Origin: Kineosporia corallincola
GTDB lineage: Bacteria > Actinomycetota > Actinomycetes > Actinomycetales > Kineosporiaceae
NCBI RefSeq assembly: GCF_018499875.1
Contig: NZ_JAHBAY010000005.1
Span: 62,001 to 126,000 of the forward strand
Direction of reading: 5' to 3'
Length of the DNA stretch: 64,000 bases
Shown: in pieces, positions 35,822 through 43,783 of the stretch
Layout: every line of letters begins with the position of its first letter
Numbering within the stretch: position 1 is the first letter of the stretch
Notes under the pieces: model-generated
Told to the model about the DNA's origin: nothing
Seen by the model: the letters and a program-made list of their open reading frames with translations, nothing else
Database searches by the model: none
Made by a program: the position numbers and the translations under genes

Positions 35822-36922
35822 TCAGTGCCGAAATCGACTCACCAAGGCATTGAGCTGCCCAGCCACGGTCGTCAGGTTTCCGGCCGCGACCCGACTGGCA
35901 GAGGCTGAACGGGAAGTCGCATCGGTGATCTCGGCGACGGTGCTGAAGTTGACGAGTACCTGGTTGCTGCTCTGGGCAGCAGTGTTGATCGACTCGGTCA
36001 TCTCCCGGGTCGTGGCGGACTGTTCCTCCACCGCCGAGGCGATCATCACGCTGAACTGGGCGATCTGGCTGATCACCTCACCGATTCGTTGCACCGCCTG
36101 ACTGGCGGCGTCACTCTTGGACTGAATGGCATCAATCCGGGCCGTGATGTCCTCCGTGGCGCGGGCGGTCTCCTGGGCCAGCTGCTTCACCTCGTCCGCG
36201 ACCACAGCGAAGCCCTTGCCGGCGTCTCCGGCCCGGGCTGCCTCGATGGTGGCGTTCAGAGCCAGCAGATTGGTCTGTTCCGCGATCGAGGTGATGAGCC
36301 GGACCACGTCGCCGATCTGGGTGCTGGCCTCACCCAGCTCGGTCAGCTGGGAACCGGTCGTCTGTGCCATCTGCAGTGACTCGTTCGCCACGTCGGCCGC
36401 CTGCGAGGCGGTGCTGGCGATCTCCCGGATCGAGGCAGTCATCTCCTCCGCTCCGCTGGCCACCGACTGAACGCTGCCGTTGACCTCGTCGGCCGACTCG
36501 GCGGCCTGCGTGGCCTTGCCGGAGGCTTCCTGTGCGCCTGACGTCAGGCTGTCGCTGATCGAACTGAGCTCGCTCGCGGCGCTCGAGAGAGTGACGGCAT
36601 CACCGGCCAGTTCGGTGATCGACGCCCGCAGCGTGGCGGTCGCCATGTCCAGATCCCTACCCATGAGGCCGAATTCGTCGGTGGGGCTGAGCTGCGCCGA
36701 ATGCGTCAGATCCCCCTTGGCCAGCGCCCCGATCGCCTGGCGGATCCGTTCTACCCGGCTGCTGATGGATCGCGTCATGCCGGTCGCGATGGCTGCCATC
36801 ACGACGAGCAGAACCAGCCCCGCACCCACGATGGTGTCTCGGGCCAGGGACGCCGAGCTCGCGGCCGCGTCCTGCCGCTGGCTCAGGAGCGAACCCTCCT
36901 CCTCGGCCATGTCGGTGGTCAC
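35822..36922 (-). CDS. Methyl-accepting chemotaxis protein, C-terminal part (split by frameshift)
   Basis: A 366-codon frame beginning at GTG 36922. It holds a membrane segment (TIVGAGLVLLVVMAAIATGM), a HAMP domain (SRVERIRQAIGALAKGDLTH), and a full MCP signalling coiled coil with the highly conserved hairpin tip EQTNLLALNATIEAARAGDA. By itself it lacks the sensor domain. The preceding frame (36919-37425) supplies the first membrane segment and CHASE3-like sensor and overlaps this one by 4 nt. Together they form one ordinary chemoreceptor with a 1-nt deletion near 36930. Either a recent mutation, a sequencing error, or an unusual two-protein receptor. Confidence 0.85.
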   Translation of the reverse strand: MTTDMAEEEGSLLSQRQDAAASSASLARDTIVGAGLVLLVVMAAIATGMTRSISSRVERIRQAIGALAKGDLTHSAQLSPTDEFGLMGRDLDMATATLRASITELAGDAVTLSSAASELSSISDSLTSGAQEASGKATQAAESADEVNGSVQSVASGAEEMTASIREIASTASQAADVANESLQMAQTTGSQLTELGEASTQIGDVVRLITSIAEQTNLLALNATIEAARAGDAGKGFAVVADEVKQLAQETARATEDITARIDAIQSKSDAASQAVQRIGEVISQIAQFSVMIASAVEEQSATTREMTESINTAAQSSNQVLVNFSTVAEITDATSRSASASRVAAGNLTTVAGQLNALVSRFRH

Positions 36923-37425
36923 GGTGGTGATGTCGCCATGACAGTCTTGCCCTGGTTGGTCAGGACCACGTCTCGAGCCGCCCGGAAGCTCTGCTCCCGG
37001 CGCAGGTCGATGGTGTTCTGCATCTCGGACAGTTTCGCCGTGATCAGAGGGGCCAGGGTGTCGAGACGCTTCTGCTGACGAGCGTTGTCGGACGTCAGCT
37101 CCCGCAGCTCCTCCTGCTGGCTCTCCAGGTCGGACTGGGCTTGCGTGTACGGGGCGAGGTAGTCGTCCTGGCCGGTGATCAAGAAACCTCGTTGGCCGGT
37201 CTCGGCGCTGGTCAGGCTGCTGCGGACGGAGGCGATCACCATGAGCACCTGATATGTGTGTTCGACCTGGTCACCGTTGTTTGAGAGCGTGCCCACGGTG
37301 TTGAACAGCATGGCGAAAACCAGCCCGACCAGCAGGGCGATCACAGCGAACGTCGCGACCAGGTTCCGGCCGACCGTGGAGAGGAGGCGTTGAACGCCAG
37401 AACCGGTCGTGATACCTGAGGTCAT
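36919..37425 (-). CDS. Methyl-accepting chemotaxis protein, N-terminal sensor part (split by frameshift)
   Basis: A 168-residue frame. It has an N-terminal membrane segment (LVATFAVIALLVGLVFAMLF) and a CHASE3-like four-helix sensor (VIASVRSSLTSAETGQRGFL then ITGQDDYLAPYTQAQ). It ends at TGA 36919 right after LTNQGKTVMATSPP. One base earlier the other frame reads DITTVTTDMAEEEGSLL, the natural continuation, so a single-base deletion between 36925 and 36935 splits the receptor. ATG 37425 is favoured by a GGGAG element 9 nt upstream; ATG 37431 is possible. Confidence 0.8.
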   Translation of the reverse strand: MTSGITTGSGVQRLLSTVGRNLVATFAVIALLVGLVFAMLFNTVGTLSNNGDQVEHTYQVLMVIASVRSSLTSAETGQRGFLITGQDDYLAPYTQAQSDLESQQEELRELTSDNARQQKRLDTLAPLITAKLSEMQNTIDLRREQSFRAARDVVLTNQGKTVMATSPP

Positions 37426-37431
37426 GCCCAT

Positions 37432-37839
37432 GCTCTCCCGCGTCGTTAACGCTCCCGGACCCTTTCGGACATGTCTTCGTACGGCCCCCGGCGCAGCTGA
37501 AGGTCTTTGCGATGGCCGGAATACAGCCTGAAAGGCCCAGAAGCGCAACGTTCCGGCGGGCGCCGAGCGCTCTCGCTGAAAGGCTGACTCCCGCTCCGAT
37601 CCCCCGCCACAGGCTCAGAACGATGCTCTACACCCGACCGGGAAGGGACTGCATCCGCTGCCGTGCCGCAGCAAACCACGATCGTGGAAGCAGCCACCCG
37701 TGCATGCTGTCACGCCGCAGCGAATCGCTGCCCTCGTCCTGCCCGTCGCACGCGCCGCAGGCCCACCAACAGCTCACCAAAGCCGTTCCGGTCCAGGCAT
37801 CAGAACCTGTGGCGCAGCAGGCTGGAACGGGCCCGTCCG
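37432..37839. other. Intergenic region, about 410 bp, no gene recognised
   Basis: It holds the upstream region of the chemoreceptor gene and the 3' flank of the MerR gene. Frames here are short, arginine- and proline-rich and resemble no family. Confidence 0.45.
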
Positions 37840-38214
37840 CTAGTCGGTACACGCCCCCGGTGTGGTGGCGATGTGAATGACATCGTCCAGCAGGGCGCGG
37901 CTTTCGGTGAGAGCATTGATCTGCCGGTCGATGCGTTCGCGCTCGGCGCGCAGCATACCCAGAACCTCGTCGTTCATCGTCCGGGTGTCGACGGTGGGCA
38001 GCAGCACGGCGATGGCCCGGCTCGGCAGCCCGGCGGCGAACAGATACTGGATGAGCTGGACGCGGGATGCCGCGCTCTGCGGGTAGTGCCGCTGGCCGCT
38101 GGCGCTGCGGGCCGGGCTGAGCAGGCCCTGCTCCTCGTAGTAGCGCAACGCGCGGGTGGTCACGCCGGTGCGCGCGGCCAGGTCACCGATGCGGATCTCG
38201 GTGGCACTCGTCAC
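37840..38214 (-). CDS. MerR-family transcriptional regulator
   Basis: A 124-residue MerR protein. The winged helix is clear: IRIGDLAARTGVTTRALRYY then EEQGLLSPARSASGQRHY. It is followed by the dimerisation coil (LRAERERIDRQINALTESRA). No metal-binding cysteine pair is present, so it is an organic- or redox-signal type. GTG 38214 follows AAGGA closely. It is divergent from the short-chain dehydrogenase at 38293, the probable target. Confidence 0.9.
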   Translation of the reverse strand: MTSATEIRIGDLAARTGVTTRALRYYEEQGLLSPARSASGQRHYPQSAASRVQLIQYLFAAGLPSRAIAVLLPTVDTRTMNDEVLGMLRAERERIDRQINALTESRALLDDVIHIATTPGACTD

Positions 38215-38292
38215 AGTCCTTGCCCTTCACGTCGGCGTCAACTCCTAGCGTAACTCCCGCCAGATCCGCTATCGCACAGGAGATGACGAACC

Positions 38293-38988
38293 ATGCAGGT
38301 GAAGAACTCGGTCGCGCTGGTCACCGGGGCCAACCGGGGCCTGGGCCGGCACTTCGCCCAGGCGCTGCTGGAGCGCGGCGCCGCGAAGGTCTACGCCACC
38401 GCCCGCCGGCCCGAGCAGATCGACCTGCCGGGGGTGGAGACGCTGCCGCTGGACATCACCGACGAGCAGGCCGTGGCCCGGGTCGCCGACCTCGCCCAGG
38501 ACGTGACGCTGCTGGTCAACAATGCCGGCGCGTCGACCGGCACCGACCTGGTCACCGGCGACAAGGCGCTGATCCGGCAGGAGCTGGACACCTTCTTCTG
38601 GGGCACGCTGGAGATGACGCGCGCCTTCGCGCCGATCCTGGCGGCCAACGCGGGCGGCGCGATCCTGAACATCAACTCGGTGATGTCGTGGTCGGCCTAC
38701 CGCGGGGCGAACGCCTACCACGTGGCCAAGGCCGCGGAGTGGGCCCTGACCAACGGCTCCCGGCTCGAACTGGCCGACCAGGGCACCCAGGTCACCGGCC
38801 TGTTCCTGGCGATGACCGACACCGGGCACCAGGAGTGGTGGACCGGCCCCCTCAACCGTCCCGAGGACGTCGTGCGCGCCGCCCTGGACGGGCTGGAGGC
38901 CGGCCGCCTGGAGATCGTCGTCGACGAGATGAGCGCGGGCGCGAAAGCCCTTCTCGCACAGGATCCGGGGGTGTTCACCGGCCAGTGA
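38293..38988 (+). CDS. Short-chain dehydrogenase/reductase
   Basis: A 231-residue classical SDR with the cofactor motif VTGANRGLG, the NNAGAS motif, catalytic serine in NINSVMSWSA and the YxxxK pair in AYHVAKAAEW. The ATG follows a GGAG ribosome-binding site. MerR/SDR divergent pairs of this type are common in actinomycetes. The substrate is unknown. Confidence 0.9.
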   Translation: MQVKNSVALVTGANRGLGRHFAQALLERGAAKVYATARRPEQIDLPGVETLPLDITDEQAVARVADLAQDVTLLVNNAGASTGTDLVTGDKALIRQELDTFFWGTLEMTRAFAPILAANAGGAILNINSVMSWSAYRGANAYHVAKAAEWALTNGSRLELADQGTQVTGLFLAMTDTGHQEWWTGPLNRPEDVVRAALDGLEAGRLEIVVDEMSAGAKALLAQDPGVFTGQ

Positions 38989-39055
38989 CCCCCAGCGGGC
39001 GGGGTGGGCGGTACCGATCGGGTGCCGCCACCCCCCGCACGAGGCCGAGCCGGAG

Positions 39056-40267
39056 TCAGCCCGCGTCCGCGAGCACCCATTCGTCGTCCCGGAGGATCTC
39101 CACGGTGCCGCCGGGCCCGCGGCCGGTGACGGTGATGCCGGCGCCCCCGATGACCACGTCGGTGTGCACCCCCGCCTGGTTGAGGCCGCGCTCGAACAGC
39201 TGCTCGGGCGTCATCGCGTCGCCGCCCGGCACGGCGAACGCGAAGCCCTGGCCCCAGGCCACGTGGCAACCGGCGTTCTCGTCGAACAGCGTGTTGTGGA
39301 AGACGAGGCCGCTGCGGGCGATCCGGCTGTCCCGGTCGACCAGCGACACCTCACCGAGATGTCTTGCCCCGGGCTCGGAGTCGAGCTGGGCACGCACCAC
39401 GTCGGCGCCGGAGTCGGCCCGGACGTCGGTGATCGCGCCGTCGTGGAAGGTCACCTCCAGGCCGGTCACCAGCTGCCCGGCCACGACCACCGGCTTGGTG
39501 AGCCGGATCCGGCCCTCGGCGGTGGTGCGGTCAGGGCTGGTGAACACCTCCTCGGTGGGGAGATTGGGCAGGTACACCACACCCGAGGGGTCGGCGCCGC
39601 CGCCACCGGTCCAGCAGCAGCCGGGGATCAGGCCGACGGTCAGGTCGGTGCCCTCCCCCACGTACCGGATCTCGGACAGGTCCAGCGCGTCCAGCCGCCG
39701 CGCGCGTCCGGCCAGCGTGGCCGAGCGTTCCGTCCAGGCTGCCACCGGGTCGTCCTCGTCCAGCCGCATGGCCGTGGCGACCGCCTCCCACAGCCGCTCC
39801 ACGTCGGGCTCGCCGAAGATCTGCGTGGCCCAGCCGGGGTTGGGAGCGGCCACGATCGTCCAGCGGATGTTCCCGGAGATCAGGTTCTTTCGCAGCTCCC
39901 GGAGCTCGTCGGTGGGCTGGGCGGCCACCTTCACCGGGTCGAGGCCGTCGAACAGGTGCGGGTCGGCGTCCCCGCTCAAGGTGATCAGGGCGACGCCCTG
40001 CTCACGCCACTCCTGGATGCGCCGCAGCGCCCACCCGCGGGAGGCCTTCAGCGCGTCCAGACCGGCGTGGGTCACCGCCGAGCGGCGGATCAGCGGGTCG
40101 TTCCACTCCACCTCCACCCACGACGCCCCGGCCCGGTAGGCCGCCTCGGTGACGGCCCGGGCGATCTCCAGATGGCTGGTGTCCGAGCGCACCACCACGC
40201 CCTGACCGGGCTGGACATTGGCCCCGACCCGGACGGCCAGGTCGGCGAATCGTTCGATCAGGCTCAT
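39056..40267 (-). CDS. Aminopeptidase, M29 family
   Basis: A 403-residue thermophilic-type metallo-aminopeptidase. It matches M29 at FADLAVRVGANVQPGQGVVV, YRAGASWVEVEWNDP, EVFTSPDRTTAEGRIRLTKP, and the metal-ligand region HLGEVSLVDRDSRIARSGLV with FHNTLFDENAGCHVAWGQGF. These enzymes remove N-terminal residues from peptides, using two metal ions. ATG 40267 is the natural start. The gene stands alone on its strand, with a hairpin-bearing gap upstream. Confidence 0.92.
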   Translation of the reverse strand: MSLIERFADLAVRVGANVQPGQGVVVRSDTSHLEIARAVTEAAYRAGASWVEVEWNDPLIRRSAVTHAGLDALKASRGWALRRIQEWREQGVALITLSGDADPHLFDGLDPVKVAAQPTDELRELRKNLISGNIRWTIVAAPNPGWATQIFGEPDVERLWEAVATAMRLDEDDPVAAWTERSATLAGRARRLDALDLSEIRYVGEGTDLTVGLIPGCCWTGGGGADPSGVVYLPNLPTEEVFTSPDRTTAEGRIRLTKPVVVAGQLVTGLEVTFHDGAITDVRADSGADVVRAQLDSEPGARHLGEVSLVDRDSRIARSGLVFHNTLFDENAGCHVAWGQGFAFAVPGGDAMTPEQLFERGLNQAGVHTDVVIGGAGITVTGRGPGGTVEILRDDEWVLADAG

Positions 40268-40509
40268 GCCGCAACGCTAGTCGGCACGGCCATGCCCCGG
40301 CCCGGGCATGTGCGGTACCCACCATCACCTACCGCAACGGCGCCGGCCCACCGGCCCTGCGCCGGGACCGTCCGGTCGCCAGCACGCTCGACGGTTGCGC
40401 AGCTGGACGATCCGGTGCTGTGCGAGGTGCGGGGCGGGCCGCGCGGGTCCCTGCCGTGACCATGGAACTGGTGACCTGATCCGGCGTCCGCGCGGGAGGC
40501 GTCCTCAGT

Positions 40510-40546
40510 TTTTGACACCGGCCAGACGGCCTGGGTGGTGTCAAAA
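40510..40546. terminator. Hairpin TTTTGACACC...GGTGTCAAAA (repeat copy 1)
   Basis: Arms at 40510-40519 and 40537-40546, with an inner GGCC-AGAC-GGCC helix. It lies 11 nt beyond the macro-domain gene's stop. Read on the minus strand it shares TTTGACACCACCCAG with the plus-strand hairpin at 59793. Confidence 0.5.
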
Positions 40547-40556
40547 CCGAAAAGGG

Positions 40557-41054
40557 TCAGGCCGCCAGAGCCCGCTCCCAGAACTTGCGTGTGCGTTCGT
40601 CGAAAGCCACCAGAAGGCACAACCGCAGCGAGGTCTCGATTCTCCGCAGCGCCTGCACGCTCACCTGGCAGGCCTCGAACAACGGATACCCGAACGCCCC
40701 TGTGGACAGGGCTGGGAAGGCCACACTCCCGGCCCCCACCTCGTCGCACTGCCTCACACTGACCCGGTAGGCGGACGCGAGTAACTCGGCGGCCGGGTCG
40801 TCCACACCGTACCGCGGGCCCACCGCGTGAACGATGTGCCGCACCCGCGGCCCCAGGCCGAACGCCGGCGTCCGCACCGCCTCACCCGGCGGGCAGGGGG
40901 CCAGAGGACGCAGCGCCTGCAACAACTGCGGGCCAGCCGCACGATGCACGGCGCCGTCGACGCCGCCACCGCCGATCAGCGGCGCGTTGGCGGCCGTGAC
41001 GACGACGTCGACGTCGCAGGCGGTGATGTCACCCCGGACGACCTGGATCTCCAT
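40557..41054 (-). CDS. Macro domain protein (probable ADP-ribose-linked deacylase)
   Basis: A 165-residue single macro domain. GDITACDVDVVVTAANAPLI then GGGGVDGAVHRAAGPQL is the ADP-ribose-binding loop, and ALSTGAFGYPLFEACQVSV is the second diagnostic loop. Related proteins remove O-acetyl or ADP-ribosyl groups from ADP-ribose or modified targets. The first asparagine of the usual NAAN motif is a threonine here (TAAN). No ADP-ribosyltransferase is seen beside it. Confidence 0.9.
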   Translation of the reverse strand: MEIQVVRGDITACDVDVVVTAANAPLIGGGGVDGAVHRAAGPQLLQALRPLAPCPPGEAVRTPAFGLGPRVRHIVHAVGPRYGVDDPAAELLASAYRVSVRQCDEVGAGSVAFPALSTGAFGYPLFEACQVSVQALRRIETSLRLCLLVAFDERTRKFWERALAA

Positions 41055-41076
41055 GCGCCCCAGCCTGCCAGACGCC

Positions 41077-41862
41077 TCACCGGGTCCAGACGTAGGCGGT
41101 GGCGGACGAGACCCGCAGCAGGCCGCTGCGTTCCAGGATCGGGCGGGAGTACTCGGTGGAGTCGCTGTGGATCAGCGTCCGGCCCAGGTCCAGGGCCGCC
41201 CGCGCCCGGGCGGCGGTCAGGGCCCGGTAGATGCCCCGCCCGCGCCAGTCCCTCAGCACCGCGCCGCCCCAGACCCCGGCGAAGTCGCTGTCGGGCACCG
41301 GCTCGAGCCGGCCCGCGCCAACCATCCGCCCGCCGGTCTCGGCCACCCACAGCTGCATGCCGTCGTGCCGGGCCAGGCGGCGCAGCAACGCATCGGCCAT
41401 CTCGGTCGAGGGCTCCTCGCCGAAGGCCTCGTCCGACATGGCGCTCATCGCCCGCACGTCTGCCTCCCCGGTCACCCTCCGCAGCGTCACACCGGGGGTG
41501 GGGACGTCGACGGCCAGGGCCCTCGCCTCGCCGACCATGATCGACTCCGGCTCACCCCGGACGAACCCGTGCCGCACCAGCGCCCCGGCCAGACCGGGAG
41601 CCCGGTCGTGATCGCGGGCCTTCCACCGCACACTCACGATCCGGGGATCGGCCCGGTAGTGCTCCAGTGCCCCCGCGACCAGGTCGTCGAGGCCGGCCTC
41701 GGTGGCAACGCCGAGATCCCGGTAGGTGACGTAGCCGCGGCCCCCGGCGAAGGTGACCAGGCGCAACGGGCCGAGCCGGGTGACGTCGATCTGGCTCGGC
41801 GTCTCGGAATCGGTGCGCAGCTGCTCGTCGTACAGCTTCAGAAAGTGCATGGCGTCGCTCAT
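41077..41862 (-). CDS. GNAT-family N-acetyltransferase
   Basis: A 261-residue acetyltransferase. The C-terminal GNAT core is seen in LWVAETGGRMVGAGRLEPVP, GAVLRDWRGRGIYRALTAAR (acetyl-CoA-binding motif A; RGRGIY) and ERSGLLRVSSATAYVWTR. The N-terminal 110 residues may be a second, degenerate GNAT fold. ATG 41862 is favoured over the frame's first ATG at 41886. The acceptor substrate is unknown. Confidence 0.82.
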   Translation of the reverse strand: MSDAMHFLKLYDEQLRTDSETPSQIDVTRLGPLRLVTFAGGRGYVTYRDLGVATEAGLDDLVAGALEHYRADPRIVSVRWKARDHDRAPGLAGALVRHGFVRGEPESIMVGEARALAVDVPTPGVTLRRVTGEADVRAMSAMSDEAFGEEPSTEMADALLRRLARHDGMQLWVAETGGRMVGAGRLEPVPDSDFAGVWGGAVLRDWRGRGIYRALTAARARAALDLGRTLIHSDSTEYSRPILERSGLLRVSSATAYVWTR

Positions 41863-41954
41863 CGCCGTCCAGACTGGGCACTGCACCGCCCCGGCGCAAC
41901 CGGTTTCCGCGCGGAGTCCAACCAGGGACGCCCGGGGGCACCCGGGCGGGACCC

Positions 41955-43118
41955 TCAGGTCGCGGGGGTATCACGGAAGAAGGCCGTGATGTCGCCGGCC
42001 AGCAGGGCCGGCTCTTCGTGGGCAGCGAAGTGCCCGCCGCGGGGCATCTCGGTGAACCGGGTGACCCGGTAGATGCGCTCGGCCCAGCTGCGCAGCGGCG
42101 GAGCACCCAGGTCTGCGGGGAAAACAGCCACAGCGGTGGGAATTTCGACGCGCAGCGGTTCGGTCGCACCGGCCTGGGTGCGCTCGTAGTAGGGACGGAA
42201 CGACGTGGACACCGTGTCGGTGAACCAGTACAGCGAGGCCTGGGTCAGCAGGAAGTCGTCGCTGAAGCGGGTGGACACGTCACCGCCGCAGTCGCTCCAG
42301 GCCCGGTACTTCTCCAGGATCCAGGCCAGCAGCCCGGACGGGGAGTCGCTGAGGCCCTGAGCCAGGGTGAGGGGCCGGGTGCCCTGCTGGTGGCCATAGG
42401 CCCCCTCGTCGTCCACCCACTTCCCCCAGGCGCGCTGGTAGGCGCGCTCGGCGTCCGTGAGGTCCGTGATCCCGGGCCGTGGGGTGTTGTCGATCGCCAG
42501 CAGATGGATGCCGGTCACCGCCTCGGGATGGGCCCGGGCGAGCCGGCCGGTGATGCCGGCCCCGAGGTCGCTGCCGTGAGCCCCGTACCGCTCGAAACCC
42601 AGTTCGTCACGCATGAGCCGGTGCCACAGCTCGTGGGTGGGCGTGCCGTCCATGGCCGGGCGCTGCGGCGAGAAGCCGTAGCCGGGGATGGACGGGACGA
42701 CGACGGTGAACGCGTCCGCCGCCCGGCCGCCGTACCGTGAGGGGTTCGAAAGGCGTTGCGCCAGCTCGGTCATCTCCAGGAACGAGCTGGGCCAGCCGTT
42801 GGTCGCGACGATCGCCGGGGCGTGCTGGCGCTCGGCGTCGAAGCGCAGGTAGTGCACGGGCGTGCCGTCGATGTCGGCGAACCGGGAGGGCAGGGCGTTG
42901 ATCGCGGCCTCGTGCGAGCGCCAGTCGTAGTCGGTGGCCCAGCGGTGCACCAGGCGGCGCAGGTCGTCGCCGTCGGTGCCGGCCTGCCAGGGAGCGACCG
43001 GCCAGGACCGGGCGAAGCGGGTGTTGCGCAGGCGGGTGCGCAGGTCGTCGAGGTCGCTGTCGGACACCTCGATGAGGGGGCGGACGTCGGTCTCCGGGGT
43101 CTTCCACGTAGTCGACAC
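41955..43118 (-). CDS. Epoxide hydrolase (EHN-type alpha/beta hydrolase), second copy
   Basis: A 387-residue enzyme of the same family as the one at 32136. EHN domain near residues 10-110, oxyanion region NGWPSSFLEM, nucleophile region AHGSDLGAGI (Asp) and catalytic His in RGGHFAAHEEP. GTG 43118 gives MSTTWKTPETDVRPLIEVSD, a normal family N-terminus; the frame extends to 43145 without support. It is divergent from the CGNR zinc-finger gene, which may regulate it. Confidence 0.88.
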   Translation of the reverse strand: MSTTWKTPETDVRPLIEVSDSDLDDLRTRLRNTRFARSWPVAPWQAGTDGDDLRRLVHRWATDYDWRSHEAAINALPSRFADIDGTPVHYLRFDAERQHAPAIVATNGWPSSFLEMTELAQRLSNPSRYGGRAADAFTVVVPSIPGYGFSPQRPAMDGTPTHELWHRLMRDELGFERYGAHGSDLGAGITGRLARAHPEAVTGIHLLAIDNTPRPGITDLTDAERAYQRAWGKWVDDEGAYGHQQGTRPLTLAQGLSDSPSGLLAWILEKYRAWSDCGGDVSTRFSDDFLLTQASLYWFTDTVSTSFRPYYERTQAGATEPLRVEIPTAVAVFPADLGAPPLRSWAERIYRVTRFTEMPRGGHFAAHEEPALLAGDITAFFRDTPAT

Positions 43119-43167
43119 CAGCAAAACGTAAATCCGGTGTCGCACGCGGTCAACACCAGTTACCGCT

Positions 43168-43173
43168 TATAGT
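43168..43173 (+). promoter_or_regulatory. -10 box of leaderless promoter for CGNR gene
   Basis: TATAGT lies exactly 6 nt before GTG 43180, the clearest leaderless arrangement in the window. The short 61-bp divergent gap also serves the epoxide hydrolase promoter. Confidence 0.55.
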
Positions 43174-43179
43174 GGTGTC

Positions 43180-43758
43180 GTGAATGCTGAGCGCACGGAT
43201 CTGGGCCTGATCGAGCAGTTCCTCAACACCCTCGACCTGCGCAGCTTCACCCGGCACGGCGCCAGCCACGTCACCACCGACCGGCTGAGCTCCCCCGGCG
43301 CCCTCTCGGCGTGGCTCGCGGAGCACGACCTGAGCTCCGGCGGCACCCTGGACACCGGCGCCCTGGACACCGCCCTGGCCCTGCGCAGCGCCCTGCGTGA
43401 CGCGCTGAGCGAAGACCTGGACGAAGCCTCGCACGAGGACCCGACCGGCGAGAACGCCGACCGGATCACCTTGGCCCTGGCTGCTTTTCCGGTTCGCCTG
43501 ACCACCCACCCGACGGGCGGCCTGCGCCTGAGTGCTGCCAGCGGCGTCCCTGGTCTGGACGCCCTGATCGAGACCGTGGCGACCGCAGCGGCCACCGGGA
43601 GCTGGCGCCGGGTGAAACTGTGCGCCTCACAGGACTGCCGCTGGGCGTTCTACGACACCTCGCGCAGCGGCGGCGGACGCTGGTGCTCGATGGAGGTCTG
43701 CGGCAACCGGCACAAGACCCGCGCCTACCGTCAGCGACGCGACCCGGGCGCCGCCTGA
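43180..43758 (+). CDS. CGNR zinc finger (ABATE domain) protein
   Basis: A 192-residue stress-type regulator. The N-terminal ABATE-like region (EQFLNTLDLRSFTRHGASHV) is followed by a C-terminal CGNR finger: KLCASQDCRWAFYDTSRSGG then RWCSMEVCGNRHKTRAYRQR, with the four zinc cysteines and the CGNR signature. GTG 43180 is fixed by the leaderless promoter. Probably a repressor of the divergent epoxide hydrolase, which is an inference from position. Confidence 0.9.
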   Translation: MNAERTDLGLIEQFLNTLDLRSFTRHGASHVTTDRLSSPGALSAWLAEHDLSSGGTLDTGALDTALALRSALRDALSEDLDEASHEDPTGENADRITLALAAFPVRLTTHPTGGLRLSAASGVPGLDALIETVATAAATGSWRRVKLCASQDCRWAFYDTSRSGGGRWCSMEVCGNRHKTRAYRQRRDPGAA

Positions 43759-43783
43759 GCACCCCGACTGCGAGCCCGCCCTC

